Under the pieces are notes generated by a model that did not search any database, had not been told where the DNA came from, and was given only the letters and a program-made list of their open reading frames with translations. A stretch of 64,000 nucleotides of DNA from Geomobilimonas luticola (lineage in GTDB: Bacteria > Desulfobacterota > Desulfuromonadia > Geobacterales > Geobacteraceae): the NCBI RefSeq assembly GCF_018476905.1, contig NZ_JAHCVK010000003.1:1-64000 (forward strand), in the 5' to 3' direction. This document shows positions 14,138 through 21,398 of this stretch, piece after piece. The position numbers and the translations under genes are program-made. The stretch's first letter is position 1. Every line of letters starts with the position of its first letter.

Positions 14138-15199
14138 ATGACAGAAAAGCAGATGAGTTTCTTCGACAAATACCTGACCGTCTGGGTCGCCATCTGCATG
14201 GTGGTTGGCGTGGCGCTGGGCAAGGCGGCCCCCCAGGCGGTGGCATCGCTGCGCGGGCTCGAATTCGGGCAGGGCTCCCAGATCAACATCCCCATCGCCG
14301 TCCTGATCTGGCTCATGGTCTACCCCATGATGCTCAAGGTGGATTTCGGCTCGGTGGTCAACGTGGGGAAGAATCCGAAGGGGCTCTTCGTCACCCTGTT
14401 CGTCAACTGGATCGTCAAGCCCTTCAGCATGGCTTTTTTCGCCTGGCTCTTCTTCCGGCTGCTCTTCAGCCCCTGGATAGCCCCTTCCGAAGCCGACCAG
14501 TACATCGCCGGCAGCATCATCCTCGCCGCCGCCCCCTGCACCGCCATGGTCTTTGTCTGGAGCTACCTGACCGACGGCGATCCCGGCTACACCTTGGTGC
14601 AGGTCTCGGTGAACGACCTGCTGATGCTGGTATTTTTCGCCCCCATCGTCAAATTCCTCGTATCCGGTGCATCGAACCTGATTGTCCCCTTTGGCGTGCT
14701 GTTCACGTCGGTAGCAGTATTCATCGTCGTCCCCCTGGCTGCCGGGGTCATCACCCGCAACGTGCTGATGAAATCCCACGGCCCGGACTGGTTCGACAAC
14801 ACCTTCCTCCCCAAACTCCATCCGGTGGCAATCGGAGCGCTTCTGGCCACGCTGGTCCTGATCTTCGCCTTCCAGGCCGACAACATCACCAGCCGGCTCT
14901 TCCACGTGCTGCTGATCGCCGTGCCGATCACCATCCAGGTCTATTTCAACTCTTCCCTCGCCTATGGACTGATGAAGTGGCTCAAACTCCCCCATAACGT
15001 CGCCGCTCCGGGAGCCCTGATCGGTGCCAGCAACTTCTTCGAGCTGGCCGTCGCCGTCGCCATCACCATCTTCGGCCCCGAGTCGGGTGCCGCCCTGGCC
15101 TGCGTGGTAGGCGTCCTGGTGGAGGTGCCGGTCATGCTGTCGGTCTGCTCCATCTGCAACCGTACCCGGCACTGGTTCCCGCGCCTGGCTTCTAACTGA
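14138..15199 (+). CDS. acr3: Arsenite efflux permease, Acr3 family
   Basis: Inner-membrane carrier of 353 residues with ten predicted membrane segments (for example WVAICMVVGVALG, IAVLIWLMVYPMML, GSIILAAAPCTAMVFVWSYL). The cysteine in AAPCTAMVFVW lies in the segment holding the conserved, functionally required Cys of Acr3 proteins. Acr3 exports As(OH)3 using the proton gradient; here the neighbouring ArsA could couple it to ATP. GAAGGAAGTG precedes the start. It is followed 34 bases later by arsA and then arsD, which suggests an Acr3-ArsA-ArsD pump. Confidence 0.95.
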   Translation: MTEKQMSFFDKYLTVWVAICMVVGVALGKAAPQAVASLRGLEFGQGSQINIPIAVLIWLMVYPMMLKVDFGSVVNVGKNPKGLFVTLFVNWIVKPFSMAFFAWLFFRLLFSPWIAPSEADQYIAGSIILAAAPCTAMVFVWSYLTDGDPGYTLVQVSVNDLLMLVFFAPIVKFLVSGASNLIVPFGVLFTSVAVFIVVPLAAGVITRNVLMKSHGPDWFDNTFLPKLHPVAIGALLATLVLIFAFQADNITSRLFHVLLIAVPITIQVYFNSSLAYGLMKWLKLPHNVAAPGALIGASNFFELAVAVAITIFGPESGAALACVVGVLVEVPVMLSVCSICNRTRHWFPRLASN

Positions 15200-15233
15200 A
15201 TCATTCCCGGATGCAGACAACCAGGAGGATGAT

Positions 15234-16958
15234 ATGCCTCAAAACTTTCTTAACAATCCGCCCAAAAATCTCTTCTTCACTGGCAAAGGTGGCGTAGGCA
15301 AAACAACCACTTCGGCAGCAACTGCCCTCACGTTGGCCGATACTGGCAAAAATGTATTGCTGGTCAGTACCGACCCGGCATCCAATCTGGATGAAGTTTT
15401 GGGGCTTTCCTTATCAGCCGAACCGGCACCGGTGCCTGGCATTGCAGGTCTTTTTGCTGCCAATGTCGATCCGGTGGAAGCTACTGCGGCCTACAGGGAA
15501 AAAATGGTCGGCCCCTATCGGGGAATTCTTCCCGAAGCCGCCGTGAGAAGCATGGAGGAGCAACTCTCGGGCGCCTGTACGGTGGAGATTGCAGCATTTA
15601 ACGAGTTTGCCAGGTTGATGGGGAATCCGGACGCGGCTGCCGGCTTTGACCATATCATCTTCGACACCGCCCCCACCGGCCACACATTGCGGCTGCTTTC
15701 GCTCCCGGCCGCCTGGAGCGACTTCATCGACACCAACTCCGGTGGCACCTCCTGCCTTGGCCCTCTGGCTGGTTTGAAAGCGCAGCATCTACTCTACGAA
15801 ACCACCCGCAAGGCATTGGCCGACCCTGCACAGACTATGGTCGTCGTTGTCAGCCGGCCCGATGAAGCCCCACTCAATGAAGCAGCCCGAGCCTCTGCCG
15901 AACTGCGGGAGCTTGGGGTAACCAACCAGCATCTGATCATAAACGGCGTGATAGAGCTGACGCACCCCGATGACCCCATAGCCGTTGCCCTGCGTGAGCG
16001 CAGCATGAAAGCACTCTCAAACCTGCCTCAGGGACTTAAAGAGTTACCAAAAACTGAGCTGCCCCTGCGGGGCACTGAGTTGGTGGGCATACCGGCACTG
16101 CAAGTATTCTTTGCCCCTGAAAGCAACATGACTTCACTGCCACGCTCCGAAAACGCAGTTTCGCTACCCGCACCACTTGCGAACCTTCTTGATATGCTGG
16201 CTACCACCCCCGGTGGAGTGATCATGACGATGGGTAAAGGTGGTGTGGGAAAAACCACCTTGGCGGTGAATCTTGCAACTGCCCTGGCTGCGCAGGGCAA
16301 AAAGGTCCACCTGACAACCACCGATCCGGCGGCCCACGTATCCCAAACTCTTGGCGAGATTCCCAACGGTTTGACAGTGAGCCGAATCGATCCGGAAGTC
16401 GAAACCGAAGCGTATCGCCAGGAAGTGCTGGCTACCGCAGGCGCGAATCTGGATGAAGAGGCACGGGCGCTCATGGAAGAGGATCTTCGCTCACCGTGCA
16501 CGGAAGAGATTGCCGTGTTCCGGGCCTTTGCGCGGATCGTAGCCGAAGGTGCGGACAGCTTCGTGGTCATCGACACCGCCCCGACCGGACATACGCTGCT
16601 GCTACTGGACGCATCGGAGTCGTATCATCGGGAGGTCTCCCGCAACATGAGCGATATACCGGAGACGGTGCGACAACTGCTCCCCCGCCTGCGTGATCCC
16701 GCCTTCACCAAGGTATTTCTGGTGACCTTGCCGGAGGCGACGCCGGTCCACGAGGCGATGGCTCTCCAGCAGGATTTGCGACGAGCCGGCATAGAACCGG
16801 CAGGCTGGATCGTCAATCAGAGTTTAGCACCTTTGCCTGTCACCGACCCCATACTTCATCAACGACGCATACGCGAATTCCGGTATATCGATGAGGTAGT
16901 TCGTCAGGGGTTGCCAACCTTCCTCACCCCCTGGCAGGCAGAGCCGACAAAAGGCTGA
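15234..16958 (+). CDS. arsA: Arsenite-stimulated ATPase ArsA (two-domain)
   Basis: Protein of 574 residues with two homologous ATPase halves. P-loops GKGGVGKTT occur at about 17-25 and 336-344, and each half carries the DTAPTGHT signature. Cys115, Cys174 and Cys422 lie in SGACTVEIAAF, GTSCLGPL and RSPCTEEIAVF. They correspond to Cys113, Cys172 and Cys422 of the E. coli plasmid ArsA, which bind the activating As(III). ArsA drives the membrane permease with ATP, here most likely Acr3 since no ArsB is present. AGGAGG lies six bases ahead of the ATG. GC content is a little lower than in flanking housekeeping genes, which could reflect acquisition. Confidence 0.96.
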   Translation: MPQNFLNNPPKNLFFTGKGGVGKTTTSAATALTLADTGKNVLLVSTDPASNLDEVLGLSLSAEPAPVPGIAGLFAANVDPVEATAAYREKMVGPYRGILPEAAVRSMEEQLSGACTVEIAAFNEFARLMGNPDAAAGFDHIIFDTAPTGHTLRLLSLPAAWSDFIDTNSGGTSCLGPLAGLKAQHLLYETTRKALADPAQTMVVVVSRPDEAPLNEAARASAELRELGVTNQHLIINGVIELTHPDDPIAVALRERSMKALSNLPQGLKELPKTELPLRGTELVGIPALQVFFAPESNMTSLPRSENAVSLPAPLANLLDMLATTPGGVIMTMGKGGVGKTTLAVNLATALAAQGKKVHLTTTDPAAHVSQTLGEIPNGLTVSRIDPEVETEAYRQEVLATAGANLDEEARALMEEDLRSPCTEEIAVFRAFARIVAEGADSFVVIDTAPTGHTLLLLDASESYHREVSRNMSDIPETVRQLLPRLRDPAFTKVFLVTLPEATPVHEAMALQQDLRRAGIEPAGWIVNQSLAPLPVTDPILHQRRIREFRYIDEVVRQGLPTFLTPWQAEPTKG

Positions 16959-17009
16959 TTAAACGCCATTTATGCAAACAAACTTCGACCCACAAAAAGG
17001 AGAAACCCG

Positions 17010-17381
17010 ATGAAGATTGAGATTTTTGACCCAGCCATGTGCTGCTCGACCGGAGTCTGCGGACCGAGCGTCGATCCCGAGTTGATACGCATCCCGGAAG
17101 CACTGCGCCAGATCCAGAAGCAGGCGCCAGATGTCCAGGTATCGCGCTACGGCCTCTCTTCCGACCCACAGGCTTTTGTTGCCAATAGCGCCGTGGCGGA
17201 GTTGCTGAAAAGCGATGGTCCGGAGTGTCTGCCACTAGCATTTGTCGATGGCGATCTGGTCAGCAAAGGACGCTATCCGGGCAATGACCAGCTCCAGGCT
17301 ATTCTGAAGCGCGACGGGGCTGACGTGACCCTTGGCGAGAAAAGGAAATCTGCCTGTTGCTGTGGCCCCGGCTGCTGCTAA
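17010..17381 (+). CDS. arsD: Arsenic metallochaperone ArsD
   Basis: Protein of 123 residues that hands As(III) to ArsA. Vicinal Cys11-Cys12 and Cys17 in AMCCSTGVCGPS match the essential Cys12/13/18 triad of E. coli ArsD. The C terminus is very rich in thiols (SACCCGPGCC), a second site found in many ArsD proteins. Family length. AAAAAGGAG sits before the start, and the gene is the third member of the acr3-arsA-arsD series. Donor of reducing equivalents for ArsD charging in E. coli is the thioredoxin/glutathione system; the thiol proteins downstream could fill that role here. Confidence 0.95.
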   Translation: MKIEIFDPAMCCSTGVCGPSVDPELIRIPEALRQIQKQAPDVQVSRYGLSSDPQAFVANSAVAELLKSDGPECLPLAFVDGDLVSKGRYPGNDQLQAILKRDGADVTLGEKRKSACCCGPGCC

Positions 17382-17460
17382 GCTAATTTTACTTAGCAGC
17401 AGGAACAAGGGAGGAAGAGCAATGGAACAATGCCGAATCAAATCGGAAAAGGGGAATACC

Positions 17461-17691
17461 ATGCCACTGGACAAAAAGACACTGGAACTGATTGCCATCG
17501 GCGCCTCGGTAGGCTCCGGCTGCGACGATTGACTGGAGTACCACTTGAAAACCGCCCGTGAGGCAGGCGCTAACCCCGGTGAAATCTGCACCGCAATCAG
17601 AATGGCCGAAAAGGTCCGGCAGGTGCAGGTGCAAAAAACGGAGAAATTTTCCGGTAAAATCTGTGAACTGCTTGCTGAACTTAAAGAATGA
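17461..17691 (+). CDS. AhpD/CMD-like selenoprotein with CxxU active site
   Basis: Read through the in-frame TGA at 17530-17532, this gives a 76-residue carboxymuconolactone-decarboxylase/AhpD-like protein: LDKKTLELIAIGASVGSGC, then DD-U-LEYHL and a helix ending KICELLAELKE. The family motif C-x-x-C-L-x-x-H becomes Cys21-D-D-Sec24-L-E-Y-His28, so TGA replaces exactly the resolving cysteine. A candidate bacterial SECIS hairpin follows at 17552-17567. The frame stays open and family-like for 52 codons after the TGA. An upstream in-frame ATG at 17422 with GGAGG could add 13 residues. Likely role: thiol peroxidase or disulfide chemistry within the arsenic cluster. A nonsense mutation is the alternative. 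Confidence 0.8.
17552..17567 (+). promoter_or_regulatory. Candidate bacterial SECIS hairpin
   Basis: CCGCC, loop CGTGA, then GGC-A-GG: five pairs with one bulged A, with G as the second loop base. It begins 20 bases after the TGA, putting the loop 25-29 bases downstream, inside the usual 16-37-base range for SelB recognition. The short stem limits confidence. Confidence 0.5.
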
Positions 17692-17701
17692 CCTTTCTAT
17701 A

Positions 17702-17733
17702 TATTCTCCCTCCCTGATTCGGGAGAGAATATT
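17702..17733. repeat. Inverted repeat after the selenoprotein gene
   Basis: TCTCCC and GGGAGA arms, extended by TATT and AATA outside with a small bulge, lie 11 bases after the stop. No T run follows, so it is a weak terminator candidate, possibly an RNA-stabilising or attenuating stem. A second inverted repeat, ATGAGT (17746-17751) with ACTCAT (17764-17769), follows it and could be an operator for the next gene. Confidence 0.4.
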
Positions 17734-17806
17734 ATTGCTAGAAACATGAGTGAATAGCGATATACTCATTTTGACGCATAAGAATTGTTTATCAAAGGAG
17801 TTCGCC

Positions 17807-18166
17807 ATGGGAAAGAAAGGTTTCATCCTTTGTGTCTGCCAGGGAACTTGTCCCAGCTTTACCAAGATGGACATCTTCGGGGTTCTTTCTGACGTGCGGC
17901 GGGAGAAAATATTCGATTACGTCTGTCTCCATCCGCAGCTCTGCGTCGGTGACGGCGAGGAGTTCCTGAAGGTGCTGCTCTCAGGCGGTGAAACGGAAAA
18001 GCTCTACATCGCCGCCTGCGACCCGCAGATGCAGTGCAAGATGTTCCGGGACGCCTTCGAGGCGGTGGGGTTTGACAAGGCGAACCATATTGCCCTGGAC
18101 ATCCGCAACAGGACAACAGACGAGGCAGTGGCGGCCATCAAGGAAATGGCGGCGAAGAACCCGTGA
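17807..18166 (+). CDS. Free-standing HdrA N-terminal-like cysteine protein
   Basis: Protein of 119 residues with seven cysteines: Cys9, Cys11 and Cys15 (CVCQGTCPSF), Cys40 and Cys46 (CLHPQLC), and Cys71 and Cys77 (AACDPQMQC). The pattern C-x-C-x-G-x-C near the N terminus, a mid-protein cysteine, then A-A-C-x-P-x-x-x followed by F-R-x-A and A-N-I-R resembles the N-terminal domain of heterodisulfide reductase subunit HdrA, here without FAD or ferredoxin domains. It probably binds an Fe-S cluster or metal. AAAGGAG precedes the start at 17807. Its stop overlaps a possible GTG start of the ArsF gene. Function unknown; electron transfer with the ferredoxin two genes on is plausible. Confidence 0.65.
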   Translation: MGKKGFILCVCQGTCPSFTKMDIFGVLSDVRREKIFDYVCLHPQLCVGDGEEFLKVLLSGGETEKLYIAACDPQMQCKMFRDAFEAVGFDKANHIALDIRNRTTDEAVAAIKEMAAKNP

Positions 18167-18180
18167 GCTCGAAAGGAATC

Positions 18181-18627
18181 ATGCAAACGATCCGTGCACG
18201 AGTCTTCTTCCACCTGGCAGCTTTTGCGGCATTTCTACTCTGTCTCCCGATCACTGCCAGTTCGGCACGAGCGGCCCCCGCCGCGGAGGGGGGAGTAGTG
18301 GTCTACTATTTTCACGGAACCCTGCGCTGCGAAACGTGCCTCCTCATCGAAACGCTGGCGGAGGGGACTCTTCAAGCGGATTTTCCCGAAGAGCTTGCCA
18401 ATGGCCGGCTCGTGTGGCGCCCCCTCAGTGTGGATCTTCCCGAGAACGCCCACTTCGTTAAGGATTTTGGCCTTGGCGCCAACGAGCTCGTGGTGATCAG
18501 GCAGCATAAGGACGGGGGCGCAACATGGGGAAAAGTTCCCGATATCTGGAATCTTGCGGCTAACCCCGGCCGTTTCAGCCAACGACTCAGGGAAGAGGTC
18601 GTCAGGTTTCTTGAAATGAGAATCTGA
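18181..18627 (+). CDS. ArsF-family periplasmic thiol protein
   Basis: Protein of 148 residues with a signal peptide (about 1-32, FFHLAAFAAFLLCLPITASSARA) and a thioredoxin-like core: VVVYYFHGTLRCETCLLIE, with CxxC at Cys50 and Cys53. The W-x-P-L-S-V-D-L-P-E-N and PDIWNLAANPGRF segments are shared with proteins called ArsF or 'nitrophenyl compound nitroreductase subunit ArsF family', usually found beside arsenic genes. Biochemical role is not established; a periplasmic thiol oxidoreductase is inferred from the CxxC. An alternative GTG start at 18163 overlaps the stop of the previous gene. The ferredoxin gene follows 18 bases later. Confidence 0.75.
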   Translation: MQTIRARVFFHLAAFAAFLLCLPITASSARAAPAAEGGVVVYYFHGTLRCETCLLIETLAEGTLQADFPEELANGRLVWRPLSVDLPENAHFVKDFGLGANELVVIRQHKDGGATWGKVPDIWNLAANPGRFSQRLREEVVRFLEMRI

Positions 18628-18645
18628 GCGGCGGGAGAGGCAACT

Positions 18646-18933
18646 ATGAAAGAGTGGCGTGGCATTCTGAGAGAGGAAATACAGTGGTATCCTTCCATCG
18701 ACGCTGAAAAGTGCATCGGCTGCAAAGCCTGCGTGGAGTTCTGCAAGAACGACGTGTTAGAGTTCGATGAAGATACAGCGAAAACCCGGGTAAAGAACCC
18801 TTACAACTGCGTGGTTGAATGCCGTACCTGCGCCCGACTCTGCCCGACGGGGGCCATCACCTTCCCCGACGAGGAGGCTTTTATCGCCTACATCAGGGAG
18901 AAGCTGACAAAGATAAACAAAACTTCTGCTTGA
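18646..18933 (+). CDS. 2[4Fe-4S] ferredoxin
   Basis: Protein of 95 residues with two [4Fe-4S] binding sites: Cys23-x2-Cys26-x2-Cys29-x3-Cys33 (CIGCKACVEFC) and Cys55-x3-Cys59-x2-Cys62-x3-Cys66-Pro (CVVECRTCARLCP). The second site is spaced slightly unusually (x3 before the second Cys). No signal peptide, so it is cytoplasmic. Its place between ArsF, an HdrA-like cysteine protein and a second arsR suggests it carries electrons for a reductive step in arsenic or thiol metabolism. GGGAGAGG precedes the ATG. The stop codon is followed within bases by the promoter of arsR copy 2. Confidence 0.9.
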   Translation: MKEWRGILREEIQWYPSIDAEKCIGCKACVEFCKNDVLEFDEDTAKTRVKNPYNCVVECRTCARLCPTGAITFPDEEAFIAYIREKLTKINKTSA

Positions 18934-18974
18934 CAGTAACCGCAAACAACACTATATGATTAAACAATCATATA
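18930..18974 (+). promoter_or_regulatory. arsR2 promoter with overlapping palindromic operator
   Basis: TTGACA at 18930-18935, 17 bases, TATATG at 18953-18958: a near-consensus sigma-70 promoter. A perfect 9-base inverted repeat, TATATGATT and AATCATATA around AAAC (18953-18974), begins at the -10 element, so a repressor bound there would block transcription. It lies 14 bases upstream of arsR2 and its sequence differs from the ATCCG-N6-CGGAT sites of the first arsR. Confidence 0.8.
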
Positions 18975-18987
18975 TAAGGTTTACACC

Positions 18988-19302
18988 ATGAGCAACATTT
19001 CTAACTTTAGGGCAGACATTCTGAAGGCCCTGGCCCAACCGACCCGTCTGAAGATCATCGATTTTCTCCGCGACGGCGAGCGCTGCGTCTGCGAGATATT
19101 TCCCGCCATCGGTGAAGAGCAGTCCAATACCTCCCGCCATTTGAACATGATGCTGACTGCCGGCGTTCTTACCCGCCGCAAGGAGGGGCTGAAAATCTTC
19201 TACGCTATCAAGCATCTGGAGATCCTGGAAGTTGTTGACACCGTTACTCTTATCGTGAAACTGGAAGCCGCCGGGCGGCACGAATTGCTGAAGGCAGTGT
19301 AA
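18988..19302 (+). CDS. ArsR-family repressor (second copy)
   Basis: Winged-helix repressor of 104 residues. Cys33 and Cys35 in GERCVCEIF form the C-x-C metalloid site at the start of the helix-turn-helix (AIGEEQSNTSRHLNMMLTAG). The wing is RKEGLKIFYAI. It has its own consensus promoter with a palindrome over the -10, so it is autoregulated and probably controls the downstream DUF2703, permease and thioredoxin genes. It differs from the first ArsR in sequence and in operator, which suggests a second inducer threshold or ligand, for example methylated arsenicals given the ArsP-type permease. Confidence 0.92.
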   Translation: MSNISNFRADILKALAQPTRLKIIDFLRDGERCVCEIFPAIGEEQSNTSRHLNMMLTAGVLTRRKEGLKIFYAIKHLEILEVVDTVTLIVKLEAAGRHELLKAV

Positions 19303-19325
19303 CTCCAGCCTTGGCAGGAGCCCCC

Positions 19326-19715
19326 ATGAAAGAACTAGCAATCGAATGGCGTCATTATGATAAAGAAGGGGCAACCTGTGACCGCTGTGCCGCCACCGGT
19401 ACGACTGTCAGCGAAGTCGTTGCCGGACTGGGGGAAGAGCTTGCTGGCAAAGGAATTACCGTCACCCTCACTGAAACAAAACTCCCCGAAGAGCTCATGG
19501 CCCACTCGAACATGATCCTGTTTAACGGGGTACCGCTGGAAGAGGTGCTGGAAAATGCTGCTGCAGATGAAAACCACTGCTCGTCGTGCTCCTGCCTGAC
19601 CGGTACTGAAACAAGCTGCCGGACGGTCGAATACGAAGGGAAAAGCTACGAGGAGATTCCCGCCGAACTCATCCGCAAAGCTGCCTATAAAGCAATCGGG
19701 CTTAACGAAGAATAA
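19326..19715 (+). CDS. DUF2703 cysteine-rich protein
   Basis: Protein of 129 residues of the DUF2703 family: LAIEWRHYDKEGATCDRCAATG at the start, SNMILFNGVPLEEVL in the middle, and ENHCSSCSCLTGTETSCRTVEY(E)GKSYEEIP near the end. At least six cysteines (Cys18 and Cys21; C-x-x-C-x-C; and one further) suggest metalloid or Fe-S binding. No biochemical function is known; such genes often sit next to arsenic or mercury resistance genes. CAGGAG is placed five bases before the ATG at 19326. Probably co-transcribed from the arsR2 promoter. Confidence 0.82.
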   Translation: MKELAIEWRHYDKEGATCDRCAATGTTVSEVVAGLGEELAGKGITVTLTETKLPEELMAHSNMILFNGVPLEEVLENAAADENHCSSCSCLTGTETSCRTVEYEGKSYEEIPAELIRKAAYKAIGLNEE

Positions 19716-19732
19716 ATTTTTTTGTCCCATTA

Positions 19733-19755
19733 AGTGAGTGTTCAATCAAACGCTC
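19733..19755. promoter_or_regulatory. Inverted repeat ahead of the permease
   Basis: TGAGTGTT and AACGCTCA, one mismatch, around six bases. The half-site TGAGT also occurs in the inverted repeat at 17746-17769 ahead of the HdrA-like gene. Either an operator or an RNA hairpin. Confidence 0.3.
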
Positions 19756-19767
19756 ATGGAGTATTCC

Positions 19768-20715
19768 ATGCTAAAAAGCTTTGCCGACTACATCGTCTTC
19801 ACCCTCATCGGGATGGCACCCGGGACACATCTGGGCGAGGCCCTCAACTTCTTCATCTATGACACTCTGAAGATCTTTCTGCTCCTTTCCACCATCATTT
19901 TTGTGGTCGCCATCATCCGCACCTCATTCCCGCCGGAGCGGACCAAGCGGATTCTCTCCCACGAGCGTGAGTACGTGGGTAATGTCATGGCGGCGCTTCT
20001 CGGTATCGTTACCCCGTTCTGCTCCTGCTCGGCGGTGCCGCTTTTTATCGGGTTCGTGGAGTCGGGAGTGCCGCTGGGGGTAACCTTTTCGTTCCTGATC
20101 TCCTCCCCCATGGTCAACGAGGTGGCGCTGATCATGCTCTGGGGGCTGTTCGGCTGGAAGATAGCCCTGATCTACATCGGGACAGGACTACTGGTGGCCA
20201 TTGTCGCCGGCATAGTCATCGGCAGGCTGAAGATGGAGAAGTACGTCCAGGACTATGTGTGGGAGATGCAGGTGGGGAGCAGCGAGATCACGGTAATGAC
20301 ATTCCGGGAAAAGATTGACTATGCCCGCGACTACACACGGGAGCTCCTGAAGAAGATCTGGCCCTACGTTGTGGTCGGGGTCGGTATCGGTGCCTTTATC
20401 CACGGCTATGTGCCGCAGGATTTCCTTGCCCGCTGGGCTGGCCGCGACAACCCGTTTGCCGTACCGGTGGCGGTGGCACTTGGCGTCCCGCTCTACTCCA
20501 ACGCTGCCGGCGTCATTCCCATCGTCCAGGCCCTCACCGCCAAAGGGATGGCCATCGGCACCGTGCTGGCGTTCATGATGGCGGTGACGGCCCTCTCCCT
20601 GCCGGAAGCGGTCATCCTCAGCAACGTACTGAAGAAGCCGCTCCTAGCAACCTTCTTCGGCATAGTCGCTGGCGCCATCGTGGTCGTCGGCTATCTGTTC
20701 AACGCGATTCTTTAA
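19768..20715 (+). CDS. ArsP/DUF318-type permease
   Basis: Inner-membrane protein of 315 residues with about eight membrane segments. It belongs to the DUF318/COG0701 permease group, which includes ArsP, a methylarsenite exporter, and related metal permeases. The signature TPFCSCSAVPLFIGF, with two closely spaced cysteines at the start of a membrane helix, is conserved in the group, as is SPMVNEVAL. A long cytoplasmic loop (about 155-205) separates two halves. GGAG precedes the ATG at 19768; upstream in-frame GTG (19738) and ATG (19756) are possible. With Acr3 already present, export of organoarsenicals is the more likely task. Confidence 0.85.
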   Translation: MLKSFADYIVFTLIGMAPGTHLGEALNFFIYDTLKIFLLLSTIIFVVAIIRTSFPPERTKRILSHEREYVGNVMAALLGIVTPFCSCSAVPLFIGFVESGVPLGVTFSFLISSPMVNEVALIMLWGLFGWKIALIYIGTGLLVAIVAGIVIGRLKMEKYVQDYVWEMQVGSSEITVMTFREKIDYARDYTRELLKKIWPYVVVGVGIGAFIHGYVPQDFLARWAGRDNPFAVPVAVALGVPLYSNAAGVIPIVQALTAKGMAIGTVLAFMMAVTALSLPEAVILSNVLKKPLLATFFGIVAGAIVVVGYLFNAIL

Positions 20716-20738
20716 TCCGACATGAAAAGGAGGCTCAC

Positions 20739-20966
20739 ATGAAGATCGAGGTGCTGGGAACGGGTTGCGCCAAGTGCAAGACCCTCTACGAAAACGTGAA
20801 GAAGGCCCTTGAGGAAAGCGGCAAGAGCGCCGAGGTGGTGAAGGTGGAGGACATCCCTTCCATCATGAAATATGGGGTCATGAGCACGCCGGCGCTGGTG
20901 ATCGACGGTCAGGTCAAGTTTTCCGGCAAGCTGGCCTCGGTGGCAGAGATCATCGGCATGCTGTAG
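20739..20966 (+). CDS. Small thioredoxin-fold redox protein (CAKC)
   Basis: Protein of 75 residues with a thioredoxin/glutaredoxin-like fold (MKIEVLGTGCAKCKTLYENV...VMSTPALVIDGQVKFSGK). The active-site Cys10-x-x-Cys13 and the cis-proline segment STPALVI are present. This matches the 'redox-active disulfide protein 2' group, often linked to ArsP-type permease genes. Cytoplasmic, no signal. It could reduce the permease cysteines, DUF2703 or ArsD. AAGGAGG is seven bases upstream; it follows the permease by 23 bases. Confidence 0.9.
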   Translation: MKIEVLGTGCAKCKTLYENVKKALEESGKSAEVVKVEDIPSIMKYGVMSTPALVIDGQVKFSGKLASVAEIIGML

Positions 20967-21014
20967 AGCCTTGCCCCTGGCAGTTCACCATCAACCTCCG
21001 CGAAAGGAACTTCC

Positions 21015-21398
21015 ATGAAACAGTTCATAATTGCTCTTGCCATCCCCCTGTTACTGGCCGGTGCTGCCCATGCCGAACTCCCCTCGGCCACGGCCACAAC
21101 CATCGACCAGGCACTTTCTTCCGGTCAGCCGACGGTCATCGACCTTGGCGCCCGGACCTGCATCCCCTGCAAGAAGATGGCGCCCATCCTGGAATCCCTG
21201 TCCGGCGAGTATCGCGGCAAGGCCGGCGTGCTGTTCATCGACGTTCACGAGGACAAGGCCGCTGTCCGGAGGTTCCGCGTCCAGATGATCCCGACCCAGA
21301 TTTTCTTCGATACCAGAGGGAAAGAGGTCAAGCGTCATGTCGGCTTCATGGACAAGGCGGCTATCGTCAAGGAACTGAAAGCTGCGGGGCTCAAGTGA
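21015..21398 (+). CDS. Periplasmic thioredoxin-like protein (CIPC)
   Basis: Protein of 127 residues with a signal peptide ending AGAAHA-E21 and a thioredoxin domain: TVIDLGARTCIPCKKMAPILESL with active-site Cys49-x-x-Cys52, and the cis-Pro loop QMIPTQIFF. It should work as a disulfide reductase on the outer face of the inner membrane and be kept reduced by the CcdA-like protein whose gene overlaps its stop codon (GTGA). CGAAAGGA precedes the ATG. Substrates may include ArsF or exported thiol proteins of this cluster. Confidence 0.9.
   Translation: MKQFIIALAIPLLLAGAAHAELPSATATTIDQALSSGQPTVIDLGARTCIPCKKMAPILESLSGEYRGKAGVLFIDVHEDKAAVRRFRVQMIPTQIFFDTRGKEVKRHVGFMDKAAIVKELKAAGLK

Noticed and set aside
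17332-17532. A 66-codon frame ending at TGA 17532 taken as a separate small gene
   Set aside because: Its first part overlaps the end of arsD and its last part is the start of the CMD fold; reading through the TGA as selenocysteine explains the sequence better.
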